Made by a program: the position numbers and the translations under genes. Under the pieces are notes generated by a model. It was not told the DNA's origin and searched no databases. It saw only the letters and a program-made list of their open reading frames with translations. DNA of 64,000 bases from Prevotella sp. (lineage in GTDB: Bacteria; Bacteroidota; Bacteroidia; Bacteroidales; Bacteroidaceae), in NCBI GenBank assembly GCA_022775105.1, contig JALFIX010000018.1, positions 1-64,000 of the forward strand, written 5' to 3'. The first letter of the stretch is position 1, and each line of letters starts with the position of its first letter. This document shows positions 36,801 through 45,914 of this stretch, in pieces.

Positions 36801-37141
36801 TGTATTGAATCTTGATTGAATTGTATTATCACCTCCACCACTCCGTCGGTATAATGGTCGGGAGTAGTCACTACGCCATATTCGAGACCTAAATGCCGTG
36901 CCACCGACGAGCGCACACTGTCATGATTGAGGGTCTCGCCCTCGATGCCGGCAGAATTAACAATCTCCATAGTCATCGAATCGAGCACAGTCTCCCCTTG
37001 TTCCTCGAAGCCAAACATAGACAGCCTTCCTGCAAGCCTTCCACGCTGCACATTCACTGTAGCCAACAGTTCACTAAACCTGCTTGCGTCCCAATGCACC
37101 CGTGGCCATCCTTCCACCTGCCATATATACCTTTCTGTCAT
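36797..37141 (-). pseudogene. Truncated Fic-family protein (N-terminal DUF4172 region only)
   Basis: From ATG 37141 the frame codes for 114 residues starting MTERYIWQVEGWPRVHWD, the usual beginning of class II Fic proteins with a DUF4172 domain. It contains the inhibitory-helix motif NSAGIEGE ([S/T]xxxE[G/N]). It stops shortly after DHYTDGVVEV, where the Fic core with HPFxxGNGR should follow; that core is missing. The remnant would therefore be a free autoinhibitory domain without the AMP-transferase. A good promoter is present. Confidence 0.8.
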
Positions 37142-37161
37142 AATTTTCAGTATTTTGGCTG

Positions 37162-37193
37162 CAAAATTACGACAATTCCGCCAACTATCCAAA
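37162..37193 (-). promoter_or_regulatory. Promoter of the Fic fragment / EamA unit
   Basis: On the minus strand: TTTG, 20 bp, TAATTTTG, ending 21 bp before ATG 37141. Confidence 0.7.
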
Positions 37194-37921
37194 CATTTGC
37201 GGAGAAAAATGTCATTATTCTCCGCAAAAATGCGGAGAATAAACAGTATCATACATGAAATAACATCAATCCATTCGAATTGACATAAACCACTTTATAT
37301 AGTTTAAAGGTAGAGTCGCTATTTTTTTGTGAAACACTGCATTTTTATGGATAAGCGACTGAATTGCTGAGGTTTAAGCATTTTCAACACTACACTTACA
37401 CTGCACTAACACTACATATAGACTACACACCTAAAAATAGTAGTTTTGTAAATAATTACTACTAAGATTTAGATGCAGTGTTAGTGCAGTGTTTATGTAG
37501 TGTTAGTGCAGTGTTTGAATCATTTAATATATTGATAACATGTAAGTTAGGCGTAAAAATGCAGTGTTTTAATAAAATAGAGAGCGTGTATCATATTCGG
37601 ATTCCTATATCTTAAAATATTTAAACCATACGCCTTGTTTTGTCTTCTTATGTTAAATAATGTATTCAAAAACTGTACTTTTGCCCTACTTTTTGAGTAG
37701 AAAAGAGGCTAATCCTTTGTTCATCCTTCGATGATCCTTCGTTCATCCTTCGTTCATCCTTCGATTAAATATAATAAAAGTTAAGAAGAATGATGCTTGA
37801 AGCAACGTAGATACATCAGATAAGGAACAATGTCACTTGTTAAATTTCATTCTCGTTTACAAGTAAATAATATGGCGTATAGGTTATTACTATTTCGGGT
37901 TATAGAAATGGCGGGCGCAGA
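37194..37921. other. AT-rich non-coding stretch behind the CRISPR array
   Basis: No supported gene in about 730 bp. It holds a 21-bp perfect inverted repeat (next entry) with extra direct copies of GTTAGTGCAGTGTTT in its right part. A short tandem array of TTCATCCTTCG units lies at 37718-37764. It is downstream of the array in the direction of crRNA transcription; no obvious terminator was recognised. Confidence 0.6.
37398..37514. repeat. 21-bp perfect inverted repeat
   Basis: Left arm 37398-37418 (starting ACACTGCACTAACAC) is the exact reverse complement of 37494-37514, with 75 bp between. Additional partial copies lie at 37387 and 37473. Confidence 0.7.
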
Positions 37922-39926
37922 ATTGTCTTATATCGTCTTTCTACATCAAACCATAACGATGTAGGCGGTGATGGCGAAGGTGTTGTTATTGTCTTATATC
38001 GTCTTTCTACATCAAACCACAACTCGGCGGCTACCACGTAATGACGTGGGGACATTGTCTTATATCGTCTTTCTACATCAAACCACAACACTTGCTAATG
38101 ATTCTTCGGATAAATATTATTGTCTTATATCGTCTTTCTACATCAAACCACAACTTGCATCAGAAATCAGAACAAAAGGAAATATTGTCTTATATCGTCT
38201 TTCTACATCAAACCACAACGGTGATTCTGTTCGTGCGCTCGACTCGTTATTGTCTTATATCGTCTTTCTACATCAAACCACAACTGTTCAGTGTTCCTGT
38301 GCCCTGTTATGTGTATTGTCTTATATCGTCTTTCTACATCAAACCACAACCCTTTGCATCTGCGCCAAGGTTCCCGATAATTGTCTTATATCGTCTTTCT
38401 ACATCAAACCACAACCGTAAATCGGTTATTTGCCGTGATACCTCCATTGTCTTATATCGTCTTTCTACATCAAACCACAACATATAAAAGACTATACCGC
38501 GTTAGAGGAAAATTGTCTTATATCGTCTTTCTACATCAAACCACAACTATATTGAGAATAGGGAGTAACCCTATTCTATTGTCTTATATCGTCTTTCTAC
38601 ATCAAACCACAACCCAAACGTCCTTGCCATTTCCGTAAAGGTATTGTCTTATATCGTCTTTCTACATCAAACCACAACCGTTCGGGCGGTTCTGTTTGTC
38701 GTGGCTTGATTGTCTTATATCGTCTTTCTACATCAAACCACAACTACCGCATTTGAGGGGACAGATGAAATAGATTGTCTTATATCGTCTTTCTACATCA
38801 AACCACAACTATAATTTGATGGCTTCTAAAACTTTTTTATTGTCTTATATCGTCTTTCTACATCAAACCACAACCGTATCTCCATACTGCCCCAAATAGG
38901 GCAATTGTCTTATATCGTCTTTCTACATCAAACCACAACTTGTCTTATTACTGGTGTAAACTGGTGCAAATTGTCTTATATCGTCTTTCTACATCAAACC
39001 ACAACTGTTGTTATGTGGTATTCTGTAGGCTATATATTGTCTTATATCGTCTTTCTACATCAAACCACAACGTGGTTAAAAATCGGCTGACCCTACAGAA
39101 TATTGTCTTATATCGTCTTTCTACATCAAACCACAACGTGGTGAAAATCGGGTGTAACATTGTACCATTGTCTTATATCGTCTTTCTACATCAAACCACA
39201 ACCCTTAACACCACATTCCGTTTCAATTTGTCATTGTCTTATATCGTCTTTCTACATCAAACCACAACGCCGTGCCAAAACTGAATAAATCAGCATATAT
39301 TGTCTTATATCGTCTTTCTACATCAAACCACAACTGTCGGACTTTCGTGGAATATCACGCTTAGATTGTCTTATATCGTCTTTCTACATCAAACCACAAC
39401 CTTCTGGCAAAATCAAATGTGATTTTTACCATTGTCTTATATCGTCTTTCTACATCAAACCACAACCGGTATGCCGAGGGTCTGCTTGCCTGTCAATTGT
39501 CTTATATCGTCTTTCTACATCAAACCACAACTGTTACTATCCACATAGAAAGTGTGAAGCCATTGTCTTATATCGTCTTTCTACATCAAACCACAACTAT
39601 CTTGGTTATGGTGAGCCTGAGGTTCAATTGTCTTATATCGTCTTTCTACATCAAACCACAACCGTACTGCATTTATGTTTAAATAGTTTTCTATTGTCTT
39701 ATATCGTCTTTCTACATCAAACCACAACAGCATTGAGCACCGAGACGCCCAAGGCAATATTGTCTTATATCGTCTTTCTACATCAAACCACAACCAGGAT
39801 ACAATTGTCATAAGTAATCATGGAATTGTCTTATATCGTCTTTCTACATCAAACCACAACTGTTGGTCTCGAGCCTTATAATTTCATAGTATTGTCTTAT
39901 ATCGTCTTTCTACATCAAACCACAAC
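37922..39926 (-). CRISPR. Type II-C CRISPR array, 31 repeats and 30 spacers
   Basis: Thirty-one 36-bp repeats occur at 65-66 bp intervals with 29-30 bp spacers. On the transcribed (minus) strand the repeat begins GTTGTGGTTTGATGTAGAAA and ends ATAAGACAAT. All copies read identical except the one at 37922-37957, which has one change (CCATAAC for CCACAAC on the plus strand). That marks this as the old, leader-distal end. The leader and cas2 are at the high-coordinate end, and the tracrRNA anti-repeat pairs with the minus-strand repeat, so both cues give the same direction. The spacers look unrelated to each other apart from two neighbours (39072 and 39138). The uniform repeats and length suggest an active array. 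Confidence 0.98.
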
Positions 39927-40038
39927 CTTACCTATATATTCTCCTGATTTACAGTCAGTTTTATTATACATGAAGTAATAATTATGAAATGATGAGCGTA
40001 TTTCGTTTGCAAAATTACTAAAAAAATTCCAATTGCAA
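39927..40038 (-). promoter_or_regulatory. CRISPR leader and its promoter
   Basis: The AT-rich stretch between cas2 and the first repeat. A TAATTTTG -7 box (40010-40017 on the minus strand) abuts the cas2 stop codon. TTG lies 18 bp further upstream inside the cas2 coding region. Transcription would start about 77 bp before the first repeat. Confidence 0.6.
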
Positions 40039-40356
40039 TGGAGTTGGACGAGCTTTTTTCTCTACCTCACCCCATATATTAACAATATTTGAATATTGTT
40101 TGTCTGTAATGGACATAATTGTCACATGACCTCGGGGTGGCGTAAAAGAGCGAACTCGCTTAACATGGACTTGCACACTTTCTAAAGAACCACAATAACG
40201 CATATAAACACTAAACTGATGCATTACAAAACCATCCTTCTCAAGATTCTTTCGAAACTGAGCCGCAGCTTTCTGATCCTTCTTCAGCTTTACTGGTAGA
40301 TCGAACATTACAATCAGCCACATTATGTGATATGCATTAAGGCGTTCATAACTCAT
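40018..40356 (-). CDS. cas2: CRISPR-associated endonuclease Cas2
   Basis: The 112-residue ferredoxin-like protein begins with the beta-strand IMWLIVMFDLPVKLKKDQK, where the aspartate of FDLP is the conserved metal ligand. The F.VYMRYC segment and C-terminal VTIMSITDKQY follow. With Cas1 it forms the spacer-integration complex. It overlaps cas1 by 4 bp and is the cas gene nearest the array, the standard type II-C order cas9-cas1-cas2-array. Its 3' end carries the -33 element of the leader promoter. Confidence 0.95.
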   Translation of the reverse strand: MSYERLNAYHIMWLIVMFDLPVKLKKDQKAAAQFRKNLEKDGFVMHQFSVYMRYCGSLESVQVHVKRVRSFTPPRGHVTIMSITDKQYSNIVNIWGEVEKKARPTPLQLEFF

Positions 40357-41246
40357 AATAGTGAAGGTAAACTAAGTTTTGAGGTTTCTTTAGCATAACA
40401 TTTGACAAGACTCGAAGTTGTCATTGACAAACCTACACTTAACGGTCTATTCACGTTTTCAAATACTGTATCAGCATACAATACCATTATCAATTTTGCC
40501 TTAGTATCTTTTGTCAATTCAACATTACCTTGCATAAGCAAAGCATATACAGCCTCATCCACAAATGGACGATACGGCTCCATTATGTCATCAGCGAGCG
40601 GAAAGGCATTACTCCTATTATGATGGTATATTCCAATAGCTGGGAATAAGCCAGAAGAAACGATAGCACGAGAGACTGCAGCACGTAATATTGTATATCC
40701 ATAATTCAAAAGGGCATTAACACCTGGGAGTGCTCTGTCACGAATAAAATCCAATCCAAACAACCGTTGAAAATATAATCTTGCAGCTATACCTTCCCGA
40801 TTATCAACATCTCCACTCTTAACATTTGAATAATATGGACGCAGGCAAGATCCATCCTGCCCTACCCTTTCCAGGAGTTGAGCTTGATTACGTATCTTTG
40901 ACTCTACAATCTGTTTCCATAATTGCTTCTTCAACACCTCTCCGCAAGCCATCTGATAACGAAGTGTTTCGCCCTGCAAGTTGTTGCCCTCAAAGCCCAA
41001 CAGCATGGATGATGGCATTCCCTTTGAATTACAAAAAACGACTTGCACTTCATTCTCTGTCAATGCATTCAACAACGGCAATGTAATAGAGACTTGCTGA
41101 TGTTCAACCACAACCACCCCAATATCTTCAATTGGGACGGTTGTGGTATGTTCCGGATCATCCTTGTAGGCAAGTACAAGTTGCTGATTACGGAGTGATA
41201 AATACACAGGGTTGGAAAACACTAATGTACGCTTCAGCATAGTCAA
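40353..41246 (-). CDS. cas1: CRISPR-associated endonuclease Cas1
   Basis: The 297-residue integrase has the three conserved metal-binding positions: E in DNREGIAAR, H in IGIYHHNR, and the acidic residues of ADDIMEPYRP. An N-terminal beta domain (LSLRNQQLVL ... IGVVVVEHQ) and a helical C-terminal domain are both complete. It overlaps cas9 and cas2 by 4 bp each, so the three genes are one translationally coupled operon. No cas4 or csn2 is present, which fits subtype II-C. Confidence 0.96.
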   Translation of the reverse strand: MTMLKRTLVFSNPVYLSLRNQQLVLAYKDDPEHTTTVPIEDIGVVVVEHQQVSITLPLLNALTENEVQVVFCNSKGMPSSMLLGFEGNNLQGETLRYQMACGEVLKKQLWKQIVESKIRNQAQLLERVGQDGSCLRPYYSNVKSGDVDNREGIAARLYFQRLFGLDFIRDRALPGVNALLNYGYTILRAAVSRAIVSSGLFPAIGIYHHNRSNAFPLADDIMEPYRPFVDEAVYALLMQGNVELTKDTKAKLIMVLYADTVFENVNRPLSVGLSMTTSSLVKCYAKETSKLSLPSLL

Positions 41247-44200
41247 TTATTATTAAGTTGTATTTCTCCTAATGCATTGATCTCAAAGTCGTAGCCTTCT
41301 ACGAGGGCATTAAACTGTGTATGAAGCATTACTATTGAACCACGATATGATTCTCCATTTTTGAATGCCCCATTTTTGGATTTCACATCCTTTGCCATTC
41401 TTGCTTCCTGATGGTGACGCATAACTATAGAACCATATCCAGTTCCTACAGGATTTATACTCAATCCTGTAATGACATAAAGCCTCTTTGAAACATCTGA
41501 CTTATTCGATAGAGCGATTTCATCAGGAGCCGTCTCATACAGAATCACATGCTGCCCTATCCTCAGTTTCCACCTTAACGGGAATCCTTTAGGACTTTTT
41601 TCAGGAACAAGTGAATTATACCCCCCCTTATCAGTACTACGACGATAAAACTCAGCAGCCTCAATAGTTTTGACAAGTTCATAATCCCTACGCACCTTGC
41701 CTTTTACAATATCCTCGTAAATAGCCAACATATAGTTTCCATCATTTTTCACGTGATATTGCCGCTTGTATTCCTTAGTTGACAAATCACGCTGATGACG
41801 GATATTAATAGGTTTCTTGACATCATTAGCGAAACACCTCACTTTTTTGATAACTATCCCTTTCTCCTCATTCATGTAAATTGTTCCTGAAACAGCTTCT
41901 TTAAATCCTTTCTCTGCAATGGCAGCCTTTACTTTCTCTTTAACTGTTTCATCTACAATATTTTCTACTTCTGACATCTTTTCAAAGGATGACAAATCCC
42001 TTCTCACCACATATCGGATTTCCCCGTCTTTTTCTATCGCACCGTAATATGTATCACTATGCAATGAGCCACGAGCGGTGTCTCCTTGCTGATATATTAT
42101 ACCCTTCGGGGTCTTCACTTTCTTGCGTGACTGTTTTGGCATATTATCAGGAGTATCATGCACTACCAAAAGTTCTTTGCTCAAAGCCTTTATATCCTCA
42201 GTGAATGTTGGCCATGGCTTCTTGAACTGTGGCTTGTTGGCTCTGCCGCGCTCATATTCCTCATATTGCTGATAATAGCGGGCGGTCTCATTATATTCAC
42301 CAGGAGATATGCAGGCTATAACAATAGCATCTATACAATGATGGATATGATTGTCGCGTGACTTCTTTTCATATTCATCCTGTATTCCCCACATCTTGCG
42401 GTATTCAGCAGTGGTAGCACCTTTTACTACACGCACATTGCTCTTTGTACGGTCATCCTTTCGATGGAAAAGAGACTTCAGATACAATCCTGCATATTTA
42501 CCTACAAGACCAATACCTGCACCCTGACGACGACTGAATCCCTCAGGAACTTCCGTCATCTGAAAACGCCTGTACTTTCCTTCCCAATAATCTAACTCCA
42601 AACGAATACGATGTCTCTTCTGAATCAAGCTGTCTTTGATATCCTTTGCCATAGCAGAATGTGTGCGCACCTTATCCGCATTCTTGCGGAGTTCCTCTAT
42701 TTTATCTTTCCATAAATCCAAACGCGCCATTATCTCATCATGATTTGACAACTCTGACGGCAGTTTGGCTTTCTTTACATCACGATTAAATCTACTTGAA
42801 CACAACGTCATATTCTCCAACGTAGAGTCACCTCCTACGCTACGTGGGACAGTATGTTCGATGTCATATCGCGGATTTGGACCGATAAAATCAGCCAATC
42901 CAATTTGCTCACCTGTATATAGGCAAATGTGTCCCTGTTCTTCCCATAGTTGGAACTTCAATATATCGACATCTGTAGGAACTATCTCTTTACCTGTCTC
43001 TTCCTTGTAAAGCTTGACTATGTCAGAAGCATATCCAGCACGCGCCTTTTCTCTTTCTTTATTCCATCTGGCAATGGCCTGACGCTTATTTGAATCATTC
43101 AGTTCGCGGGCATATTCAATATGCACTTCTGTATTCTGGTCGATCACTCCTTCTCTAAGAAGCATATTGATTACTTTGCGTAGCTGATGAAGTGAGCGCA
43201 TAGCCATAGGATTGCGCACTGCATTTGTACGTGGACTTCCAAGTTGATATACCCCATCCTTATTTTTCACTGCATCGGGGTAAGTTTCAATCATCGATGG
43301 ATGATATAACTTATCGGCTGCTCCTGAATATAAGTCAAAGTTATTCCTTAGATAATCCTTAATACAAAAGTCCAGTGTTCCCTGCATTGACTCATCCTTA
43401 GGATTGAAATTGGATATAAGTTCTGTCAGCTCCCTTACGATAGTTTCAGAATATAGGCTCCAGACATCCTTACCCACTATATCAGGAATCTTTGCCATCA
43501 TCACTGCATGAGAATATATCATTCCTGATTCAAGCCAAGGCAATATTTTTCTGATAGCACAAAGACTGAGTGAGGCAAAACTATGACTAAGACGAATTTT
43601 TGAGAACTTCTCTGCTGTCTCCTCGTCAAGCTGAAGTTTCTCCATTCCCCAAGCCTTTACCTTAGCCTTGTCAGCAAAACTATAGAGCACATTCCATACA
43701 TCATCAGTCATTTGCTCTATTGTCTTGCCTGTGGAAAGAACGTATTGTTCCGCTATGCTTTCTGCATAGTTCTCACCAAATATGTCAATAAGACAGGCCG
43801 TTGTAGGACAACCGGTCACACCTTGGGACATACGATAGTTGAACTTATATGGCAAGTCGCCCTTATCCTTTATGTATTGATAGTTCTTCTTCCCTGCTAT
43901 GGTTTTAGCAATATCCTCGAAGTCAAACTGAGGCTTGCTTTTTCTAAAGAACTGTCCACATATCTTTTTTCTTTCCTCCTCATTAAGAGGTCTAAAATCA
44001 ATATCATGTGGACCTTTCACCTTTATATTATTAATGAATGCCAACATACGAAAACGCTCGTATGCAGGATGAGAATCTGCACACCTCGGACGGCTTGGCT
44101 CCATAGTACAACGCCCCACTCCTTGACGCTGGCTTTTCAGTGGTCTCTGGAAATACAATGCACGTTCAAGATCATGAATCTGTTCTGCATCAAGCCCTTG

Positions 44201-44893
44201 AACATTGCATATCTCATAAAATTCCCTCTTATAGTGTTCCTCACGGTCTGTATATCGATTGCGAATACGCACAGTAACTCCGTTTTCATTATACAACTTA
44301 TAAAAATAGTCACCAAGAAATTCACAACCAGCCTTTTGCATTTCATCTGATAGTTTGGAAATTGATTCCTTCACCTTTCCAGATTCCTTATCATCACTTT
44401 GGTCGATTCTATTACTCAAGAAACCTCTGCGCTGGGCAAGATGGTACATTGCCCGACCAAGAACATATCGTTCACTTTCCTCACTAAGGTCGAGTTTCTC
44501 ATGAAGACATACATGCCTGTAATAATATGGATTGCGACCGAACTTTTCATCTGTCCTCTGCCAAAAAAGAAATGCATCATCAAGGGGATATTGTTTCTTA
44601 ACATGCCACAGATGTAACGCCTCGTCGGACAAAGAAGGACACAACCCATATTTAATCAAAACCTTCAAAACTTCAATTTTTCTTAGTCGTCGTCTGAAAT
44701 AGTGCTTTCTCAAAGACTTATGCCCTGTGCGCTCAGAAGCCTTAGATGATTCTATTCCTTTTTCTATCTTTACTCCCTCCTGAAAAATGAGACTTCCTTT
44801 CCTTACAAGGGAATATTCCCCTGTCTCGTTCTTATCAACAACTGCCCAACCAAGGCTGTTGGTACCAGTGTCTATACCTAATATTCGCTTCAT
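41243..44893 (-). CDS. cas9: CRISPR-associated endonuclease Cas9, type II-C
   Basis: The 1216-residue RNA-guided nuclease is complete. RuvC-I carries D8 (ILGIDTGTNSLGWAVV). An arginine-rich bridge helix follows at about 57-75 (HKSLRKHYFRRRLRKIEVLK). RuvC-II carries E593 (VHIEYARE). The HNH domain has H680 (DIEHTVPRS) and a downstream FNRDVKK asparagine, and RuvC-III carries H851/H852 and D855 (HIHHCIDAIV). All nuclease residues are intact. A long C-terminal WED/PAM-interacting region follows, and the PAM is unknown. The length lies between the compact II-C enzymes (about 1000-1100) and the large Bacteroidota Cas9s (about 1400-1500). It is transcribed from 44922-44953, divergent from the tracrRNA. 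Confidence 0.97.
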   Translation of the reverse strand: MKRILGIDTGTNSLGWAVVDKNETGEYSLVRKGSLIFQEGVKIEKGIESSKASERTGHKSLRKHYFRRRLRKIEVLKVLIKYGLCPSLSDEALHLWHVKKQYPLDDAFLFWQRTDEKFGRNPYYYRHVCLHEKLDLSEESERYVLGRAMYHLAQRRGFLSNRIDQSDDKESGKVKESISKLSDEMQKAGCEFLGDYFYKLYNENGVTVRIRNRYTDREEHYKREFYEICNVQGLDAEQIHDLERALYFQRPLKSQRQGVGRCTMEPSRPRCADSHPAYERFRMLAFINNIKVKGPHDIDFRPLNEEERKKICGQFFRKSKPQFDFEDIAKTIAGKKNYQYIKDKGDLPYKFNYRMSQGVTGCPTTACLIDIFGENYAESIAEQYVLSTGKTIEQMTDDVWNVLYSFADKAKVKAWGMEKLQLDEETAEKFSKIRLSHSFASLSLCAIRKILPWLESGMIYSHAVMMAKIPDIVGKDVWSLYSETIVRELTELISNFNPKDESMQGTLDFCIKDYLRNNFDLYSGAADKLYHPSMIETYPDAVKNKDGVYQLGSPRTNAVRNPMAMRSLHQLRKVINMLLREGVIDQNTEVHIEYARELNDSNKRQAIARWNKEREKARAGYASDIVKLYKEETGKEIVPTDVDILKFQLWEEQGHICLYTGEQIGLADFIGPNPRYDIEHTVPRSVGGDSTLENMTLCSSRFNRDVKKAKLPSELSNHDEIMARLDLWKDKIEELRKNADKVRTHSAMAKDIKDSLIQKRHRIRLELDYWEGKYRRFQMTEVPEGFSRRQGAGIGLVGKYAGLYLKSLFHRKDDRTKSNVRVVKGATTAEYRKMWGIQDEYEKKSRDNHIHHCIDAIVIACISPGEYNETARYYQQYEEYERGRANKPQFKKPWPTFTEDIKALSKELLVVHDTPDNMPKQSRKKVKTPKGIIYQQGDTARGSLHSDTYYGAIEKDGEIRYVVRRDLSSFEKMSEVENIVDETVKEKVKAAIAEKGFKEAVSGTIYMNEEKGIVIKKVRCFANDVKKPINIRHQRDLSTKEYKRQYHVKNDGNYMLAIYEDIVKGKVRRDYELVKTIEAAEFYRRSTDKGGYNSLVPEKSPKGFPLRWKLRIGQHVILYETAPDEIALSNKSDVSKRLYVITGLSINPVGTGYGSIVMRHHQEARMAKDVKSKNGAFKNGESYRGSIVMLHTQFNALVEGYDFEINALGEIQLNNN

Positions 44894-44921
44894 AAAATGC
44901 TATTTTTAAGTTTTCACGGTG

Positions 44922-44953
44922 TAAAAGTAATCATAATTTGTTAAATATCAAAA
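44922..44953 (-). promoter_or_regulatory. Promoter of cas9-cas1-cas2
   Basis: On the minus strand: TTTTG, 19 bp, TACTTTTA (last base off consensus), 28 bp before the cas9 ATG. Confidence 0.6.
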
Positions 44954-44969
44954 TAATTTGGGGAAAAAC

Positions 44970-45000
44970 TTGCAAAATACAATATTTTTTAGTAATTTTG
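44970..45000 (+). promoter_or_regulatory. Promoter of the tracrRNA
   Basis: TTG, 20 bp, TAATTTTG, 16 bp away from the divergent cas9 promoter; predicted start about 45007. Confidence 0.7.
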
Positions 45001-45006
45001 CACCCA

Positions 45007-45087
45007 TAAGATTTTCTACATCTTATCACAATAAGGCTATATGCCGAAGGACTTTGATCCTACAAGCCCTCTTCGGAGGGCTTTTTC
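45007..45087 (+). ncRNA. tracrRNA
   Basis: The anti-repeat at 45012-45032 pairs with the first 21 nt of the crRNA repeat. The only non-pairs are two adjacent U-U mismatches, which form a symmetric bulge, and there are three G-U wobbles. After it come a GGC-TATAT-GCC hairpin (nexus, 45034-45044), an AGGA-CTTTGA-TCCT hairpin (45048-45061) and a terminator stem (AAGCCCTC/GAGGGCTT) followed by T5. Size is about 80 nt. The 5' end is inferred from the promoter. It is the RNA partner that Cas9 and RNase III need for crRNA maturation. Confidence 0.9.
45064..45087 (+). terminator. Terminator of the tracrRNA
   Basis: 8-bp stem AAGCCCTC/GAGGGCTT with a TTCG tetraloop and a T5 tail; it also forms the last tracrRNA stem. 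From here to 45325 there is no supported gene. A minus-strand frame stays open over about 75 codons across this DNA but overlaps the tracrRNA and has no likely start. Confidence 0.9.
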
Positions 45088-45325
45088 CTTGGGATTAGCG
45101 GCTACTCGACCATTAGCCGCCGGCAAGACCTCCATGCTCCCCAGTGAATAAGCGTTAATGTTAATCTCGGAATACAATAAAGTCGGTTGAATCTTGCGAT
45201 TGACCGCCTCACGGAATTTACCGAACTCGATGCCGAATAACTCTAGCCCTATAGCAAGTTGCCTGGCTCATAAAAAAAATCCCATTTCCCATTGTCATCT
45301 CAAAAAAAATCCGTATCTTTGCCCC

Positions 45326-45730
45326 ATGATTACAGAAAACCTCATAAAGAAGAAGTTCATACACGACAACCTCCAGCGAGGACTAAGGCAAATTTACGCC
45401 CAACAGGAGAAGGTCATCACAGGCGAACTCGACACAAGGTCGGGTCGCCTGCGCGGGTGGGCTTCGCGCGCTCAATACGACATGCGCATATCATCTGCCG
45501 GAGACTACACCGTCAACGTCCGCTTCTATCCCTACCTCCGTTTCCTCTACATGATGTACCGCGGCCGCCGCGACCGTGTCTCCAAGTACAAACGCTCCCG
45601 TCTCGCACTCTACAACCGCGTCATCTGGGGCATCCTCTACAAGCGAACCTTCCCCGCCATCCGCTTCGGATTCACCGACGAGGTAAGGCAGAATATCAGA
45701 AAAAATCTCGAAAGAACGTTTAATAGATAA
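45326..45730 (+). CDS. Small phage-type protein, unassigned
   Basis: 134 residues from ATG 45326, strongly basic, with many arginines and tyrosines (YPYLRFLYMMYRGRRDRVSKYKRSR). A promoter (TTG, 19 bp, TATCTTTG; -7 box at 45314-45321) lies directly upstream. The length, basic character and position before a small membrane protein and a tape-measure gene resemble structural or neck genes in Bacteroidota prophages, but I cannot name the family. Codon use is GC-rich compared with the neighbouring cas9. Confidence 0.55.
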   Translation: MITENLIKKKFIHDNLQRGLRQIYAQQEKVITGELDTRSGRLRGWASRAQYDMRISSAGDYTVNVRFYPYLRFLYMMYRGRRDRVSKYKRSRLALYNRVIWGILYKRTFPAIRFGFTDEVRQNIRKNLERTFNR

Positions 45731-45734
45731 AACT

Positions 45735-45911
45735 ATGGGAACATTATATGAAATAATATTAACATTGTCTCTAATAGTGTCTCTGATATTAATGGGACCA
45801 CTCACAGAGGGATATAAATTAGAGCATAAGGTTGACTATCTCATTTTATGTTCTATATTTACTCCTATCATAGGATTACCAATATTCTATGCCACCCACA
45901 AGAAAAAGTAG
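45735..45911 (+). CDS. Small membrane protein (58 residues)
   Basis: The frame begins 4 bp after the preceding stop and codes for MGTLYEIILTLSLIVSLILM, then a polar loop, then a second hydrophobic segment (LILCSIFTPIIGLPIFYA) and a basic HKKK end. It has two TM segments and could be a holin-like or immunity-type protein, but size and topology alone do not decide this. The tight spacing suggests co-transcription with the upstream gene. Confidence 0.5.
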   Translation: MGTLYEIILTLSLIVSLILMGPLTEGYKLEHKVDYLILCSIFTPIIGLPIFYATHKKK

Positions 45912-45914
45912 TCC

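Noticed and set aside
37900-39813. Several 60-150 codon open frames made of repeated SYIVFLHQTTT or WFDVERRYKTI segments
   Set aside because: They are the CRISPR repeats read as protein; the 65-66 bp period and variable spacers leave no doubt.
37922-39926. Array transcribed on the plus strand
   Set aside because: The degenerate repeat is at the low-coordinate end, the leader promoter is next to cas2, and the tracrRNA anti-repeat pairs only with the minus-strand repeat.
43712-44350. A 212-codon plus-strand frame inside cas9
   Set aside because: It is antisense to the intact cas9 coding sequence and has no start signal or recognisable domain.
45030-45262. Minus-strand frame of about 75 codons next to the tracrRNA
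   Set aside because: It has no credible start, overlaps the tracrRNA and its terminator, and I could not link it to a family.
45194-45325. A longer start for the small phage-type protein
   Set aside because: The extension covers a clear promoter (TTG, 19 bp, TATCTTTG), so the ATG at 45326 is preferred.
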